A stretch of DNA of 16,650 nt from Oxalobacteraceae bacterium (GCA_947487325.1 CANKWG010000024.1:1-16650); one strand, 5' to 3'; positions 1 through 8,112 are shown, counted from the first letter of the stretch. The notes: a model not told the origin generated them from the sequence alone. Numbers and translations: made by a program.

Positions 1-587
1 GCGTTGACATTGGCGCCTTTGTTAATGAGCGCCTTCACGGCTTCGTCTTTTCCGTGGAATGCTGCGAGGATAAGGGCAGTTTCGCCATCGGGATTTGTAG
101 CATCGATGTCAATGCCTTGCGCGCTCAGTAAAGCGTGCATCGTCGTCAGATGGCCATTTTCAGCAGCGAACATCAACGCTGTAAAGCCATTGTGGTCAGT
201 GGCGTTGACATTAGCGCCATGAGAAAGCAGGTCTTGTACGGTCGAAAGCTCGCCGTTTTGGGCGGCTAACATCAACGGTGTCCGGCCGTCTTGGTCGGGC
301 AGATTGACATCAATGCCTTGCATCGTTTTTTCCTGCGTTGGTTCTGGCGCTTGTTGTGTCGTGGTCGCCTGTCCTCTGGATACCAGGATTGGCTGACTGG
401 TCGGGCCGACATCTTGGATAGGCGTAGCTTTTGAGGGTTCAGCTGGTGCAATCGGATGAGGTGTAGCCTCCCTAACGCGCGTCGTCGGAGCCACGCGCTT
501 GGGCGCGGGGGCGTTGTCGGTGTCATCGTCAGGTGTGTCAGTGTTGTTGTTTCGAGGAGGAAAGGCGGTAGTAATCGTTCGTTTCAT
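1..587 (-). CDS. Ankyrin-repeat protein, C-terminus cut by window edge
   Basis: The frame opens with an ATG at 587 and stays open to the window edge, giving 195 residues. Residues 1-90 are low-complexity, rich in Pro, Thr, Asp and Gln, and look disordered. From about residue 100 there are ankyrin repeats: one at 100-131 (DGRTPLMLAAQNGELSTVQ then a GANVNATD end), one at 133-166 (NGFTALMFAAENGH) and one from 168 (DGETALILAAFHGK) into a GANVN end at the edge. The TPLMLAA and GANVN signatures are diagnostic of the ankyrin fold, which binds proteins. No signal peptide or membrane segment is visible. A short GGA about 10 bases before the ATG can serve as a ribosome-binding site. The partner and role are unknown. 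It could be an ordinary cytoplasmic adaptor or, given the effector-like pair at 8113-11239, a secreted effector; that last point is inference. Confidence 0.85.
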   Translation of the reverse strand, partial: MKRTITTAFPPRNNNTDTPDDDTDNAPAPKRVAPTTRVREATPHPIAPAEPSKATPIQDVGPTSQPILVSRGQATTTQQAPEPTQEKTMQGIDVNLPDQDGRTPLMLAAQNGELSTVQDLLSHGANVNATDHNGFTALMFAAENGHLTTMHALLSAQGIDIDATNPDGETALILAAFHGKDEAVKALINKGANVN

Positions 588-955
588 GATCGTTTTCCAG
601 ATAATTTTTTAACGCCGACTTCGTAACTGCCGCGAGATACAAGTTCAATAAATTATGGGATTGACACGATCAGTGCATGAGATGCTAAAAGCTTGTGCGG
701 TAATTTCATCGCAGCCGAAGGACAGCATTGCGTGTTACAGAAAGATGGATGGCGACTACGTAAAAGCTTGGGTGAGTTAGTTCAAGGTTGAGTCGTATCG
801 GAAAGTGGATCTTCGCCAGGTCGAAAATATATTGAGGTGCCGGCAGTCAACGCGTCTTGCGTCACTGTTATTTGGACAGAGGGTGGGGATGAGGATGAGC
901 TATCGAGGTGGTATGCGGGCTGATCCAGGAACCAACTAGTGATCTTGCCGGCGCA
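588..955. other. Intergenic region, 368 bases, no convincing gene
   Basis: This gap lies between the start of the ankyrin gene and the stop of the adenosyltransferase gene, both on the minus strand. It should hold the ankyrin gene promoter, but I see no well-matched -35/-10 pair. The 10-base word TAAAAGCTTG occurs twice, at 686-695 and 761-770. A plus-strand frame from 655 to 939 is open except for one TAG at 778-780; this may be a relic or chance. No clear terminator hairpin follows the adenosyltransferase stop. Confidence 0.6.
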
Positions 956-1510
956 TCAGTCGCGTTGACGACCTTTTTGCCACAGCACGTCGGTACCACC
1001 GGCATGTCGATTTAATACGCGTGAAAGTACAAATAGCAGATCCGATAAGCGATTGACGTATTGCCGAGGTTGCGGGTTGAGTGTCTCGGTGTTGCCGAGT
1101 GCGACAATCGCCCGCTCAGCACGTCGGCAAACAGTTCGGCAAACATGGGCTTGTGCTGCAGCACGTGACCCTGCTGGCAGGATGAATTCGGAGAGTACGG
1201 GCAGGGTGGCGTTGTATTTCGCCAGCAAGGTATCGAGTCGAATCACATGGGTTTCAGTGATCAGACTGAAGCCGGGAATGCACAGCTCGCCACCCAGATC
1301 GAAAAGATCATGCTGGATAGTCACCAGCTCTTCCCGTAGATCCTGTGGCATGTCTTCGCACAGCAGCAGGCCCAGATGGGAATTCAATTCGTCCACATCT
1401 CCCATGGCCTGAACGCGCAGCGCGTCCTTGGTGGTTCGGCTGCCATCACCCAGTCCGGTAGTGCCATCGTCCCCGGTGCGGGTAGCGATTTTGGAAAGTC
1501 GGTTGCCCAT
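956..1510 (-). CDS. Cob(I)alamin adenosyltransferase, PduO type
   Basis: This 184-residue protein transfers the adenosyl group of ATP to reduced cobalt in corrinoids, making adenosylcobalamin. It carries the PduO/MMAB family motifs in order: the N-terminal ATP-binding segment IATRTGDDGTTGLGDGSR (residues 8-25), GDVDELNSHLG (37-47), FILPAGS (109-115), CRRAER (128-133) and YVNRLSDLLFVLSR (151-164). The length is normal for the family. The open frame extends upstream to 1825, but that part is antisense to the divergent dehydrogenase gene and has no family similarity. The ATG at 1510, four codons before the conserved LSKIATRTG, is the natural start, although no good Shine-Dalgarno precedes it. 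From memory, such an adenosyltransferase beside an LDHD-like oxidase recurs in Burkholderiales. The sequence shows no enzyme partner that uses adenosylcobalamin here. Confidence 0.93.
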   Translation of the reverse strand: MGNRLSKIATRTGDDGTTGLGDGSRTTKDALRVQAMGDVDELNSHLGLLLCEDMPQDLREELVTIQHDLFDLGGELCIPGFSLITETHVIRLDTLLAKYNATLPVLSEFILPAGSRAAAQAHVCRTVCRRAERAIVALGNTETLNPQPRQYVNRLSDLLFVLSRVLNRHAGGTDVLWQKGRQRD

Positions 1511-1648
1511 ATTAGAAAAAATAAAAGAGTCGGGCCGCAGGATACTGGAAAATGCCGTCTTTCGGCGTAAAACCTCGGCTTCCTGCTGATTTTGAGCCGT
1601 TCTATTATCAGCCAAAGGGTACAATAGATTGCTTACGGAGAAACTTCC
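1511..1648. promoter_or_regulatory. Divergent promoter region, adenosyltransferase / D-lactate dehydrogenase
   Basis: These 138 bases separate two divergently transcribed genes and must hold both promoters. On the plus strand TACAAT at 1620-1625 is a good -10 hexamer about 24 bases before the dehydrogenase start, but no -35 at standard spacing matches well. GGAG at 1637-1640 is the ribosome-binding site of the dehydrogenase. On the minus strand, GATAAT within 1606-1611 is the best -10-like word. A small GCCG-TCTTT-CGGC hairpin lies near 1554-1566. I found no B12-box-like cobalamin riboswitch sequence. Confidence 0.45.
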
Positions 1649-3058
1649 ATGAACCATCCTGCCCCACCCTCCGCCCTCAGGCGCGACCTGCCTGAGGCAC
1701 TTCTGGCCGAGTTGAAGACCGTTTTCGGCGATCGTTTGTCGACCTCCATGGCGATGCGCGAGCACCATGGGCGTGACGAATCGTCTTATGACCCCATGCT
1801 GCCTGATGCGGTTGTATTTGCGCACACCTCGGAAGAGGTCGCAGCTGCAGTACGTTTATGTAATCAGCATCGCTTCCCCATCATCGCTTACGGCACCGGT
1901 ACCTCGTTGGAAGGTCACATCCTGGCGCTGCAGGGGGGATTGTCAGTTGATCTCTCGCAGATGAATCAGGTCGTTGCGGTCAATCCTGAAGATCTGACGG
2001 TGACCGTGCAGGCGGGTGTGACGCGCAAGCAGTTAAATGTCGAGATCAAGGACACCGGATTGTTTTTTCCCATCGATCCGGGTGCGGATGCATCGATCGG
2101 TGGCATGGCTGCCACCCGCGCATCGGGTACGAATGCCGTGCGTTACGGCACGATGCGGGAAAATGTTTTGTCGCTCACGGTTGTGACAGCCGAAGGCAAG
2201 ATCATCCGAACTGGTACGCGTGCCAAAAAATCATCGGCCGGTTACGACCTGACGCGTTTGTTCGTCGGTAGCGAAGGCACGCTGGGCATCATTACGGAAG
2301 TCACCCTGAAAATTTATCCGCAGCCCGAAGCAATCTCGGCGGCGGTTTGCTCGTTCAATGATATCGCCAGCGCCGTCAATACCGTTATTCAGACCATACA
2401 AATGGGTGTGCCGGTAGCCCGGGTTGAATTCGTCGATGAGAACGGTGTCCGAGCATTCAACAAGCACGACAAGCTCACGCTGCCCGAGAAGCCTTTGCTG
2501 CTGTTTGAATTTCACGGTAGCGAACATGGCGTGAAAGAGCAGGCTGAGTTGGTGCAGCAAATCGCTGACGAGCATCAAGCCATCGGCTTTGAGTGGGCGA
2601 CACGCCCTGAAGATCGGTCCCGTCTTTGGCAGGCGCGTCACAACGCCTATTTCGCGTTGCTGCAGATGCGTCCCGGCTGTCGTGCAATATCCACCGATTG
2701 CTGTGTGCCGATTTCACGTCTGGCCGAATGTCTGCTCGAGACCAAGGCAGACTGTGAAAGAGAGAACATCATTCACGGTATCGTCGGTCATGTCGGCGAC
2801 GGAAACTTTCACGTACAAATGCTGGTCGATCCGACTGATCCTGAAGATATTGCGCGTGCAGAAGCTGTTAACGAGCGCATGGTCCATCGTGCAATCGCCA
2901 TGGACGGTACCTGTACCGGTGAGCATGGCATTGGCTTGCACAAGATAGATTTTTTGATTCACGAGACCGGTGAAGATGCGGTTGGCATGATGCGATCGAT
3001 CAAACACGCGCTGGATCCGAATAATATTTTTAATCCAGGAAAGATCATTCGCTGGTAA
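1649..3058 (+). CDS. FAD-linked D-lactate dehydrogenase (LDHD/DLD family)
   Basis: This 469-residue flavoprotein of the vanillyl-alcohol-oxidase/PCMH superfamily most likely oxidises D-lactate, or a related D-2-hydroxyacid, to the 2-oxoacid and passes electrons to the respiratory chain. FAD-binding elements are YGTGTSLEGH (81-90), PIDPGADASIGGMAATRASG (141-160) and GSEGTLGIITE (207-217). The C-terminal substrate/metal domain has RSRLWQARHNAYFA (323-336), STDCCVPISRL (348-358), GHVGDGNFH (380-388) and TCTGEHGIG (421-429), ending with NIFNPGK. These closely follow mitochondrial LDHD as I recall it, more so than GlcD. No signal peptide or transmembrane helix is seen. GGAG precedes the ATG by 8 bases. 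The LysR gene starts 39 bases downstream on the same strand. The exact substrate (D-lactate versus another D-2-hydroxyacid) cannot be fixed from sequence alone. Confidence 0.9.
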   Translation: MNHPAPPSALRRDLPEALLAELKTVFGDRLSTSMAMREHHGRDESSYDPMLPDAVVFAHTSEEVAAAVRLCNQHRFPIIAYGTGTSLEGHILALQGGLSVDLSQMNQVVAVNPEDLTVTVQAGVTRKQLNVEIKDTGLFFPIDPGADASIGGMAATRASGTNAVRYGTMRENVLSLTVVTAEGKIIRTGTRAKKSSAGYDLTRLFVGSEGTLGIITEVTLKIYPQPEAISAAVCSFNDIASAVNTVIQTIQMGVPVARVEFVDENGVRAFNKHDKLTLPEKPLLLFEFHGSEHGVKEQAELVQQIADEHQAIGFEWATRPEDRSRLWQARHNAYFALLQMRPGCRAISTDCCVPISRLAECLLETKADCERENIIHGIVGHVGDGNFHVQMLVDPTDPEDIARAEAVNERMVHRAIAMDGTCTGEHGIGLHKIDFLIHETGEDAVGMMRSIKHALDPNNIFNPGKIIRW

Positions 3059-3097
3059 TTTTTCTGGTGGCTTTCCTGAAGCATAGATTACCTACTC

Positions 3098-3985
3098 ATG
3101 GCAACACGCATCCCACCGGTCCACGCGCTGTCAGCGTTTGAGGCAGCAGCGAGGCACGGTTCCTTCGCCCTTGCGGCAGAAGAGCTTTGCATCACCCCAT
3201 CGGCACTTTCGCACCGGATTCGTCTTCTGGAAGAATTCGTTGGAGAGCGCTTGTTCCTGCGTGATGGCCGCAACGTTGGATTGTCTGAATTTGGGCGGCG
3301 CTATCTCGATGTCGTGCGTCAGGCACTGCGCACGCTGACCGACTTTCCAATGCCGCGTCGCGCCGCCTCAGCGCAGCCGCGTATCAAAATCACGGTGCCG
3401 CCGACTTTTGCGCGCTACTTGCTGGTACCTAAGCTGGCATCATTTACCGAAGAGCACCCCGATATCGCGGTCGAAATTTATTTGTCAGTGCCGCTGTACG
3501 ATCTCGCGCTGGGTGAGAGTGATGTCGAGGTTCGGTTTGGTCCGGGCAAGTATCCGAACCTGCAATGCGAAAAATTATTTTCCGAGCCGACTTTTGCGGT
3601 AGCCAGCCCCGACTATTTGAGCAAGGTGGGTGAGATCAGTAAACCGGAAGATTTGCAAAACGCGACATTGATCCGATCTGCGCTTGAGCCTTGGCAACCC
3701 TGGTTTGATGCTGCAGGTCTGGACTGGTCCGAGCCCAGTACAGGTCTGCGGGTTGATGACCTTGGTCTGTTACTTGAAGCCGTACGTCGCGGCCATGGCA
3801 TTGGTTTGACGCGCGAACACTTCGCGCGTGAATTGCTCGACAGCGGCGAAATTGTTCGATTGTTCGATATGCAGACTGCAACCCCGCCACACGCTTACTA
3901 CGTTGTGTATGAAAAGCAGGCTGCCGAGCGGCCGGAAGTGGCCGCGTTTCTCCAATGGACGCAGGCGACTTTTCGTGGTGCCTGA
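3098..3985 (+). CDS. LysR-family transcriptional regulator, GcvA-like
   Basis: This is a 295-residue DNA-binding regulator. The N-terminal winged helix-turn-helix spans about residues 8-66, with the LysR signature ALSAFEAAARHGSFALAAEE followed by CITPSALSHRIRLLEE and GERLFLRDGR. The rest is the two-lobed periplasmic-binding-like effector domain (about 92-292), with PPTFARYLLVPKLASFTEEHP and RRGHGIGLTREHF typical of the GcvA subgroup. Length is normal. The ATG lacks a clear Shine-Dalgarno. It lies between the D-lactate dehydrogenase gene and glcD, all on one strand, so it is the obvious candidate regulator of hydroxyacid oxidation here; that role is inferred from position. Its ligand is unknown. 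In E. coli the equivalent position is held by the GntR-type regulator GlcC. I could not identify a clear T-N11-A operator in the flanking gaps. Confidence 0.92.
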   Translation: MATRIPPVHALSAFEAAARHGSFALAAEELCITPSALSHRIRLLEEFVGERLFLRDGRNVGLSEFGRRYLDVVRQALRTLTDFPMPRRAASAQPRIKITVPPTFARYLLVPKLASFTEEHPDIAVEIYLSVPLYDLALGESDVEVRFGPGKYPNLQCEKLFSEPTFAVASPDYLSKVGEISKPEDLQNATLIRSALEPWQPWFDAAGLDWSEPSTGLRVDDLGLLLEAVRRGHGIGLTREHFARELLDSGEIVRLFDMQTATPPHAYYVVYEKQAAERPEVAAFLQWTQATFRGA

Positions 3986-4038
3986 TCATTCCCCCGCTGT
4001 TGTGAGCGCAGCAGAATGAGTGCCATTTAACAAAATCT

Positions 4039-4058
4039 GGCGCGTTGCCGCCTTTTTT
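4039..4058 (+). terminator. Possible intrinsic terminator after the LysR gene
   Basis: A short all-GC stem (GGCG 4039-4042 with CGCC 4049-4052, six-base loop) is followed directly by six Ts at 4053-4058. It lies 54 bases after the LysR stop codon and before the glcD promoter region. The T-run is convincing; the four-base-pair stem is short, so activity is uncertain. Confidence 0.4.
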
Positions 4059-4168
4059 ACTGGGTGCGCACTAGCTGTCGTGCCCGTGCTTTTGCAGGTG
4101 CTTGCCTGCCAGCCAAAAACTTTCATCAGTCACCCCAAAGCTTTTCAGCGGAAATCCGGTCAAATCGG

Positions 4169-4197
4169 GACTTTCGCAGCAAGCCTTTCGTTACACT
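4169..4197 (+). promoter_or_regulatory. Weak candidate promoter for glcDEF
   Basis: TACACT at 4192-4197 is a fair -10 hexamer 52 bases before the glcD ATG. The hexamer 17 bases upstream (GACTTT, 4169-4174) is a poor -35 match, as expected of an activator-dependent promoter. The 264-base gap 3986-4249 otherwise holds only the terminator at 4039 and no gene. Confidence 0.25.
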
Positions 4198-4249
4198 AGC
4201 GTCCTTTAGGCTGCGTGCAGTGTTGCCACGCGCTTTGCCAGGATTTCCC

Positions 4250-5737
4250 ATGAATGCTCCCACTGAAGCGGCTTTTTCCCTTTCTCGTCAACGCGAGGTC
4301 GTAGCCGCATTGCGTGAGCAGTTGCCCGCTCATGCGGTACTGTTCAACGAAGAAGATACGCGTCCCTATGAGTGCGATGGTCTGTCAGCCTATCGCCAGC
4401 TGCCGATGATCGTGACCCTGCCGGAGAACGAGGCGCAGGTGATCGCTGTGCTCAAAGTCTGTCACCGTCTGAATGTGCAGATCGTGCCGCGTGGTGCCGG
4501 CACCGGTTTGTCCGGCGGGGCAACGCCAATTGCGGACGGGGTGGTGTTGTCCACTGCGCGTCTGAATCGCATTGTCAAACTTGATCCTCATTCGCGTACG
4601 GCTGTGGTGCAGCCCGGTGTACGCAATCTGGCCATCACCGAAGCGGCAACGCCGCATGGTTTGTATTACGCCCCCGATCCTTCGTCACAGATTGCCTGCT
4701 CGATCGGCGGCAATGTCGCAGAAAATTCAGGTGGCGTGCATTGTCTGAAATACGGCCTCACGGTACATAACGTGCTGCGTATCCGCATGGTGACGATTGA
4801 AGGTGACGTGGTTGAACTTGGTAACGAAGGTCTGGATGCGCCGGGTCTCGATTTACTGGCGGCTTTTATTGGTTCTGAAGGCATGTTGGGTGTGGCCACG
4901 GAAGTCACCGTCAAGCTCGTGCCCAAGCCCCAGCTGGCCCGCGTAATCATGGCGTCCTTCGATGATGTGGTTAAAGGTGGCAATGCAGTTGCAAACGTGA
5001 TTGCTGCAGGCATTATTCCTGCTGGTTTGGAGATGATGGACAAGACCAGCTCGCGCATGGTCGAACCCTTTGTCAAAGCGGGTTATGACACCGACGCTGA
5101 GGCGATTCTTCTTTGTGAGTCTGACGGCACGCCGGAAGAGGTTGAGGAAGAAATCGCGCACATGACTGAGGTGCTGAAAGCTTCCGGTGCTACTGCCATT
5201 GCGGTTTCGCGCGACGAAGCTGAGCGCCTGAAATTCTGGTCGGGCCGCAAGAACGCTTTTCCAGCGGCGGGGCGTATCTCGCCTGACTATTACTGCATGG
5301 ATGGCACGATACCGCGCAAGCATCTGGCGAAGGTCTTGTTGGGTATCGCCGAGATGGAAAAAAAATACGAACTTCGCTGTGCGAATGTTTTCCATGCCGG
5401 CGATGGCAATTTGCATCCGCTGATCCTGTTTGATGCCAACACACCGGGCGAATTTGATCGCGCTGAAAAATTCGGTGCCGAGATTTTGGAATTGTGCGTG
5501 GAGGTCGGCGGCACTATCACCGGCGAGCATGGCGTTGGCATTGAAAAAATCAATTCCATGTGCGTGCAATTCTCGGCCGCGGAGCGGGAAGCGTTCTTTG
5601 GCGTCAAGCGTGCGTTCGACACAGCCTTTCTTCTCAATCCCGATAAGGCGATACCCACGCTGCATCGCTGTGCTGAATACGGCAAGATGCATGTGCGCCA
5701 TGGCCAGCTGAAGTTCGCTGATCTGCCACGATTCTGA
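4250..5737 (+). CDS. glcD: Glycolate dehydrogenase, FAD subunit GlcD
   Basis: GlcD is the catalytic flavin subunit of the GlcDEF complex, which oxidises glycolate to glyoxylate and feeds electrons to the respiratory chain. The product is 495 residues. The N-terminal FAD-binding domain has VPRGAGTGLSGGATP (79-93), APDPSSQIACSIGGNVAENS (141-160) and FIGSEGMLGVATEVTVKLVP (206-225). The C-terminal domain has FWSGRKNAFPAAGR (329-342), DYYCMDGTIPR (346-356), NVFHAGDGNLHP (379-390) and TITGEHGVGIEK (422-433). The frame is open from 4064, but the first 62 codons encode sequence unlike the family and cover the promoter region. The ATG at 4250 gives the usual GlcD N-terminus and has GGA 7 bases before it. 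glcE follows after 17 bases. Confidence 0.96.
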   Translation: MNAPTEAAFSLSRQREVVAALREQLPAHAVLFNEEDTRPYECDGLSAYRQLPMIVTLPENEAQVIAVLKVCHRLNVQIVPRGAGTGLSGGATPIADGVVLSTARLNRIVKLDPHSRTAVVQPGVRNLAITEAATPHGLYYAPDPSSQIACSIGGNVAENSGGVHCLKYGLTVHNVLRIRMVTIEGDVVELGNEGLDAPGLDLLAAFIGSEGMLGVATEVTVKLVPKPQLARVIMASFDDVVKGGNAVANVIAAGIIPAGLEMMDKTSSRMVEPFVKAGYDTDAEAILLCESDGTPEEVEEEIAHMTEVLKASGATAIAVSRDEAERLKFWSGRKNAFPAAGRISPDYYCMDGTIPRKHLAKVLLGIAEMEKKYELRCANVFHAGDGNLHPLILFDANTPGEFDRAEKFGAEILELCVEVGGTITGEHGVGIEKINSMCVQFSAAEREAFFGVKRAFDTAFLLNPDKAIPTLHRCAEYGKMHVRHGQLKFADLPRF

Positions 5738-5754
5738 TGCGGGCCCGATAAAAA

Positions 5755-6816
5755 ATGGAACAAGTATTAGCAGGCTTCAGAGACCGCATTGTTGCGGCAA
5801 CGAATTCCGGATCACCGTTGCGACTGCGCGGCAATGGCACCAAAGACTGGTATGGCCAGCAACTGCAAGGCGAGGTGCTCGATACAACGCCTTATACCGG
5901 CATCGTTGATTACGATCCGACGGAGCTGGTGATTACTGCGCGGTGTGGCACTAATCTGCGCGAAATAGGCAAGGCACTTTCTGCACACAATCAGATGCTG
6001 GCCTTTGAGCCGCCGCGATTTGATGGCATGGCCACTATTGGCGGTATCGTCGCCGCCGGCTTGTCCGGTCCGCGTCGCATGGCGGTGGGTGCCGCGCGGG
6101 ATTTTGTGCTGGGCGCGGTGATGATGGATGGCCGTGGCGAGGTCTTGCACTTTGGCGGTCAGGTCATGAAAAACGTGGCCGGCTACGATGTGTCGCGCTT
6201 GCTGACCGGATCACTCGGTACGCTGGGGCTGATTCTTGAAGTCTCGGTCAAGGTGCTGCCTAAACCGGTGGCGCAGCAGTCCTTGCGATTTGCAATGACG
6301 GAAACCGAAGCGCTGCATCAGCTCAATGTCTGGGGTGGTCAGCCTTTGCCGATCTCTGCTTCGTGCTGGCATCAAGGTCAACTGAGCGTTCGTTTGTCCG
6401 GCGCTCGTGCTGCTGTCGACGCCGCCATCATCAAAATGGGTGGTGAGGTACTGGCTGATGCAGATACTTTCTGGGATCAGCTGCGCGAGCATCAGAGTGC
6501 TTTTTTTGCTGATACGTCAGAAGGATTGTGGCGTTTGTCTGTACCCAGTGCCGCTGCGCCCTTGCAACTCCCCGGCGAGCAAGTTATCGAATGGGGTGGA
6601 GCGCAGCGCTGGCTTAAAACCTCTGCCGATGCAACGACTATTCGCGCTGCAGCCGAAGCAGCAGGCGGGCATGCGATGCTGTATCGCGGGGGTGATAAAT
6701 CGGTCGGTGTTTTTCATCCTCTCAAGACACCCGTTGCGAATATTCACCGCCGCCTGAAAGCCAGCTTTGATCCGGCGGGTATTTTCAATCCGCAGCGCAT
6801 GTATCCCGATTTCTGA
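5755..6816 (+). CDS. glcE: Glycolate dehydrogenase, FAD-binding subunit GlcE
   Basis: This 353-residue protein is the second flavin-domain subunit of GlcDEF. It is shorter than GlcD and lacks the full C-terminal metal-binding domain (there is no GDGNxH motif), which is the known GlcE pattern. FAD-fold elements are LRLRGNGTKDWYG (22-34), FEPPRFDGMATIGGIVAAG (84-102), LSGPRR (103-108) and VAGYDVSRLLTGSLGTLGL (141-159); the C-terminus ends with DPAGIFNPQRMYPDF. It lies 17 bases after glcD and 15 before glcF, so the three are surely co-transcribed. The ribosome-binding site is weak (only an A-rich run before the ATG), so translation may rely on coupling with glcD. Confidence 0.96.
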   Translation: MEQVLAGFRDRIVAATNSGSPLRLRGNGTKDWYGQQLQGEVLDTTPYTGIVDYDPTELVITARCGTNLREIGKALSAHNQMLAFEPPRFDGMATIGGIVAAGLSGPRRMAVGAARDFVLGAVMMDGRGEVLHFGGQVMKNVAGYDVSRLLTGSLGTLGLILEVSVKVLPKPVAQQSLRFAMTETEALHQLNVWGGQPLPISASCWHQGQLSVRLSGARAAVDAAIIKMGGEVLADADTFWDQLREHQSAFFADTSEGLWRLSVPSAAAPLQLPGEQVIEWGGAQRWLKTSADATTIRAAAEAAGGHAMLYRGGDKSVGVFHPLKTPVANIHRRLKASFDPAGIFNPQRMYPDF

Positions 6817-6831
6817 ACACTCACACTCTCA

Positions 6832-8046
6832 ATGCAAACCAATCTCGCAGATTTCATTAAGGATACCGCTGAAGGTCAGGAGGCCGATGCCATTCTGCGC
6901 AGCTGTGTGCATTGCGGCTTTTGCACCGCTACTTGTCCCACTTATCAATTGTTGGGTGACGAGCTGGACGGACCGCGCGGCCGCATCTACCTGATCAAGC
7001 AAGTCCTTGAGGGCAAGGCCGCCACAGAAAAAACGCAGATGCATCTGGATCGTTGCCTGACCTGCCGTAACTGTGAGAGTACATGCCCCTCAGGTGTTCA
7101 ATATGGTCGCCTGGTCGATATCGGGCGAGGCATCGTTGAGAAGCAGGTCAAGCGTCCGTTGGCGCAGCAGCTGGTGCGCACAGCACTAAAAGAAATCCTG
7201 CCACGTAAGAGCGTGTTCAACCCTGCGATGAAGATGGGGCAGCTGGTCCGTCCCTTGTTGCCCGGCGTGCTAAAAAACAAAGTGCCGCAAGCGCGACCCG
7301 CAGGTGCCTGGCCATCGCGCAGTCATGCCCGAAAAATGCTGTTACTCGACGGCTGTGTGCAGCCCGCAATGTCACCGAATATCAACGCAGCAACCGCGCG
7401 CGTGCTCGATGCGCTAGAGGTGCAGCTCATCGTCGCACCAAAGGCAGGATGCTGTGGCGCGATTCGCCATCATCTGAATGATCAAGACGGCGCACTCGAT
7501 GATATGCGGCGCAATATCGATGCCTGGTGGCCGTATGTAGAAGCCGGCGCCGAAGCTATTGTGATGACGGCCTCGGGCTGTGGTGTGACGGTTAAAGAGT
7601 ATGGCCATTTGCTCGCGCACGATACAGCGTATGCAGCGCGTGCCGCACGTATTTCTGAACTAACGAAAGACCTCTCGGAAATCATGCCAGCCTTCGAGCA
7701 GCAGCTCGCCGCCAAAGTGAAAGTAAAAAAACGCGTTGCCTATCATCCGCCTTGCACGCTACAACATGGTCAGCAGATTCGCGGCAAGGTCGAGGGCGTG
7801 CTGCGCGCTGTTGGTGTTGATGTGACGCTCTGTGCTGACAGCCATTTGTGCTGTGGCTCGGCGGGTACTTACTCGGTATTGCAGCCGGAGTTGTCGTATC
7901 AGCTGCGAGATAACAAGCTAAAAAATCTTGAGGCGACTCAGGCTGATGAGATTGTGTCAGCCAATATCGGCTGCCTGACGCATTTGCAATCAGGTACCGA
8001 TACGCCTGTGAGGCACTGGATTGAACTGATCGATCAGGCTCTATAA
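6832..8046 (+). CDS. glcF: Glycolate dehydrogenase, iron-sulfur subunit GlcF
   Basis: GlcF carries electrons from the flavin subunits towards the quinone pool at the inner membrane. The 404-residue product has two [4Fe-4S] motifs, C25-x2-C28-x2-C31-x3-C35 (CVHCGFCTATCP) and C75-x2-C78-x2-C81-x3-C85 (CLTCRNCESTCP). Two CCG domains follow: the first with DGCVQP (173-178), GCCGAIRHH (206-214) and ASGCG (247-251), the second with YHPPCTLQH (304-312), HLCCGSAG (338-345) and NIGCLTHL (378-385). All expected cysteines are present, so the subunit looks functional. It is the last gene of the plus-strand run; its TAA overlaps the A-run at the edge of the terminator at 8045-8082, which on this strand has no T-run after it. 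Confidence 0.96.
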   Translation: MQTNLADFIKDTAEGQEADAILRSCVHCGFCTATCPTYQLLGDELDGPRGRIYLIKQVLEGKAATEKTQMHLDRCLTCRNCESTCPSGVQYGRLVDIGRGIVEKQVKRPLAQQLVRTALKEILPRKSVFNPAMKMGQLVRPLLPGVLKNKVPQARPAGAWPSRSHARKMLLLDGCVQPAMSPNINAATARVLDALEVQLIVAPKAGCCGAIRHHLNDQDGALDDMRRNIDAWWPYVEAGAEAIVMTASGCGVTVKEYGHLLAHDTAYAARAARISELTKDLSEIMPAFEQQLAAKVKVKKRVAYHPPCTLQHGQQIRGKVEGVLRAVGVDVTLCADSHLCCGSAGTYSVLQPELSYQLRDNKLKNLEATQADEIVSANIGCLTHLQSGTDTPVRHWIELIDQAL

Positions 8047-8082
8047 AAAACGTCCTGCGCCACTTGAAGTTGGCGCAGGGCG
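8045..8082 (-). terminator. Intrinsic terminator of the chaperone/effector unit
   Basis: A 12-base-pair stem (8051-8062 with 8071-8082, one G-T wobble when drawn on the plus strand) encloses an eight-base loop. Read on the minus strand it is followed by six Ts (complement of 8045-8050). It begins 30 bases after the stop of the 881-residue gene. The same hairpin sits 4 bases after the glcF stop; on the plus strand it lacks a T-run but may still help end glcF transcription, since the two units converge here. Confidence 0.85.
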
Positions 8083-8112
8083 TTGAACTCGCCGGTCGAA
8101 TGTGGAAAAGAC

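Noticed and set aside
1511..1648. Cobalamin riboswitch in front of the adenosyltransferase gene
   Set aside because: The gap is short for one and I find no B12-box-like GCCACTG sequence.
1511..1825. Upstream extension of the adenosyltransferase frame (105 codons)
   Set aside because: It is antisense to the D-lactate dehydrogenase start and the divergent promoter region, and does not resemble the family, whose N-terminus begins just before IATRTGDDG.
3985..4019. Hairpin just after the LysR stop (TCATT...AATGA with inner CTGTTG/CAGCAG)
   Set aside because: It needs a six-base bulge and has no T-run after it; the hairpin at 4039-4058 is the better terminator.
4064..4249. N-terminal extension of glcD
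   Set aside because: The 62 extra codons have no GlcD similarity; the ATG at 4250 gives the standard N-terminus and leaves room for a promoter.
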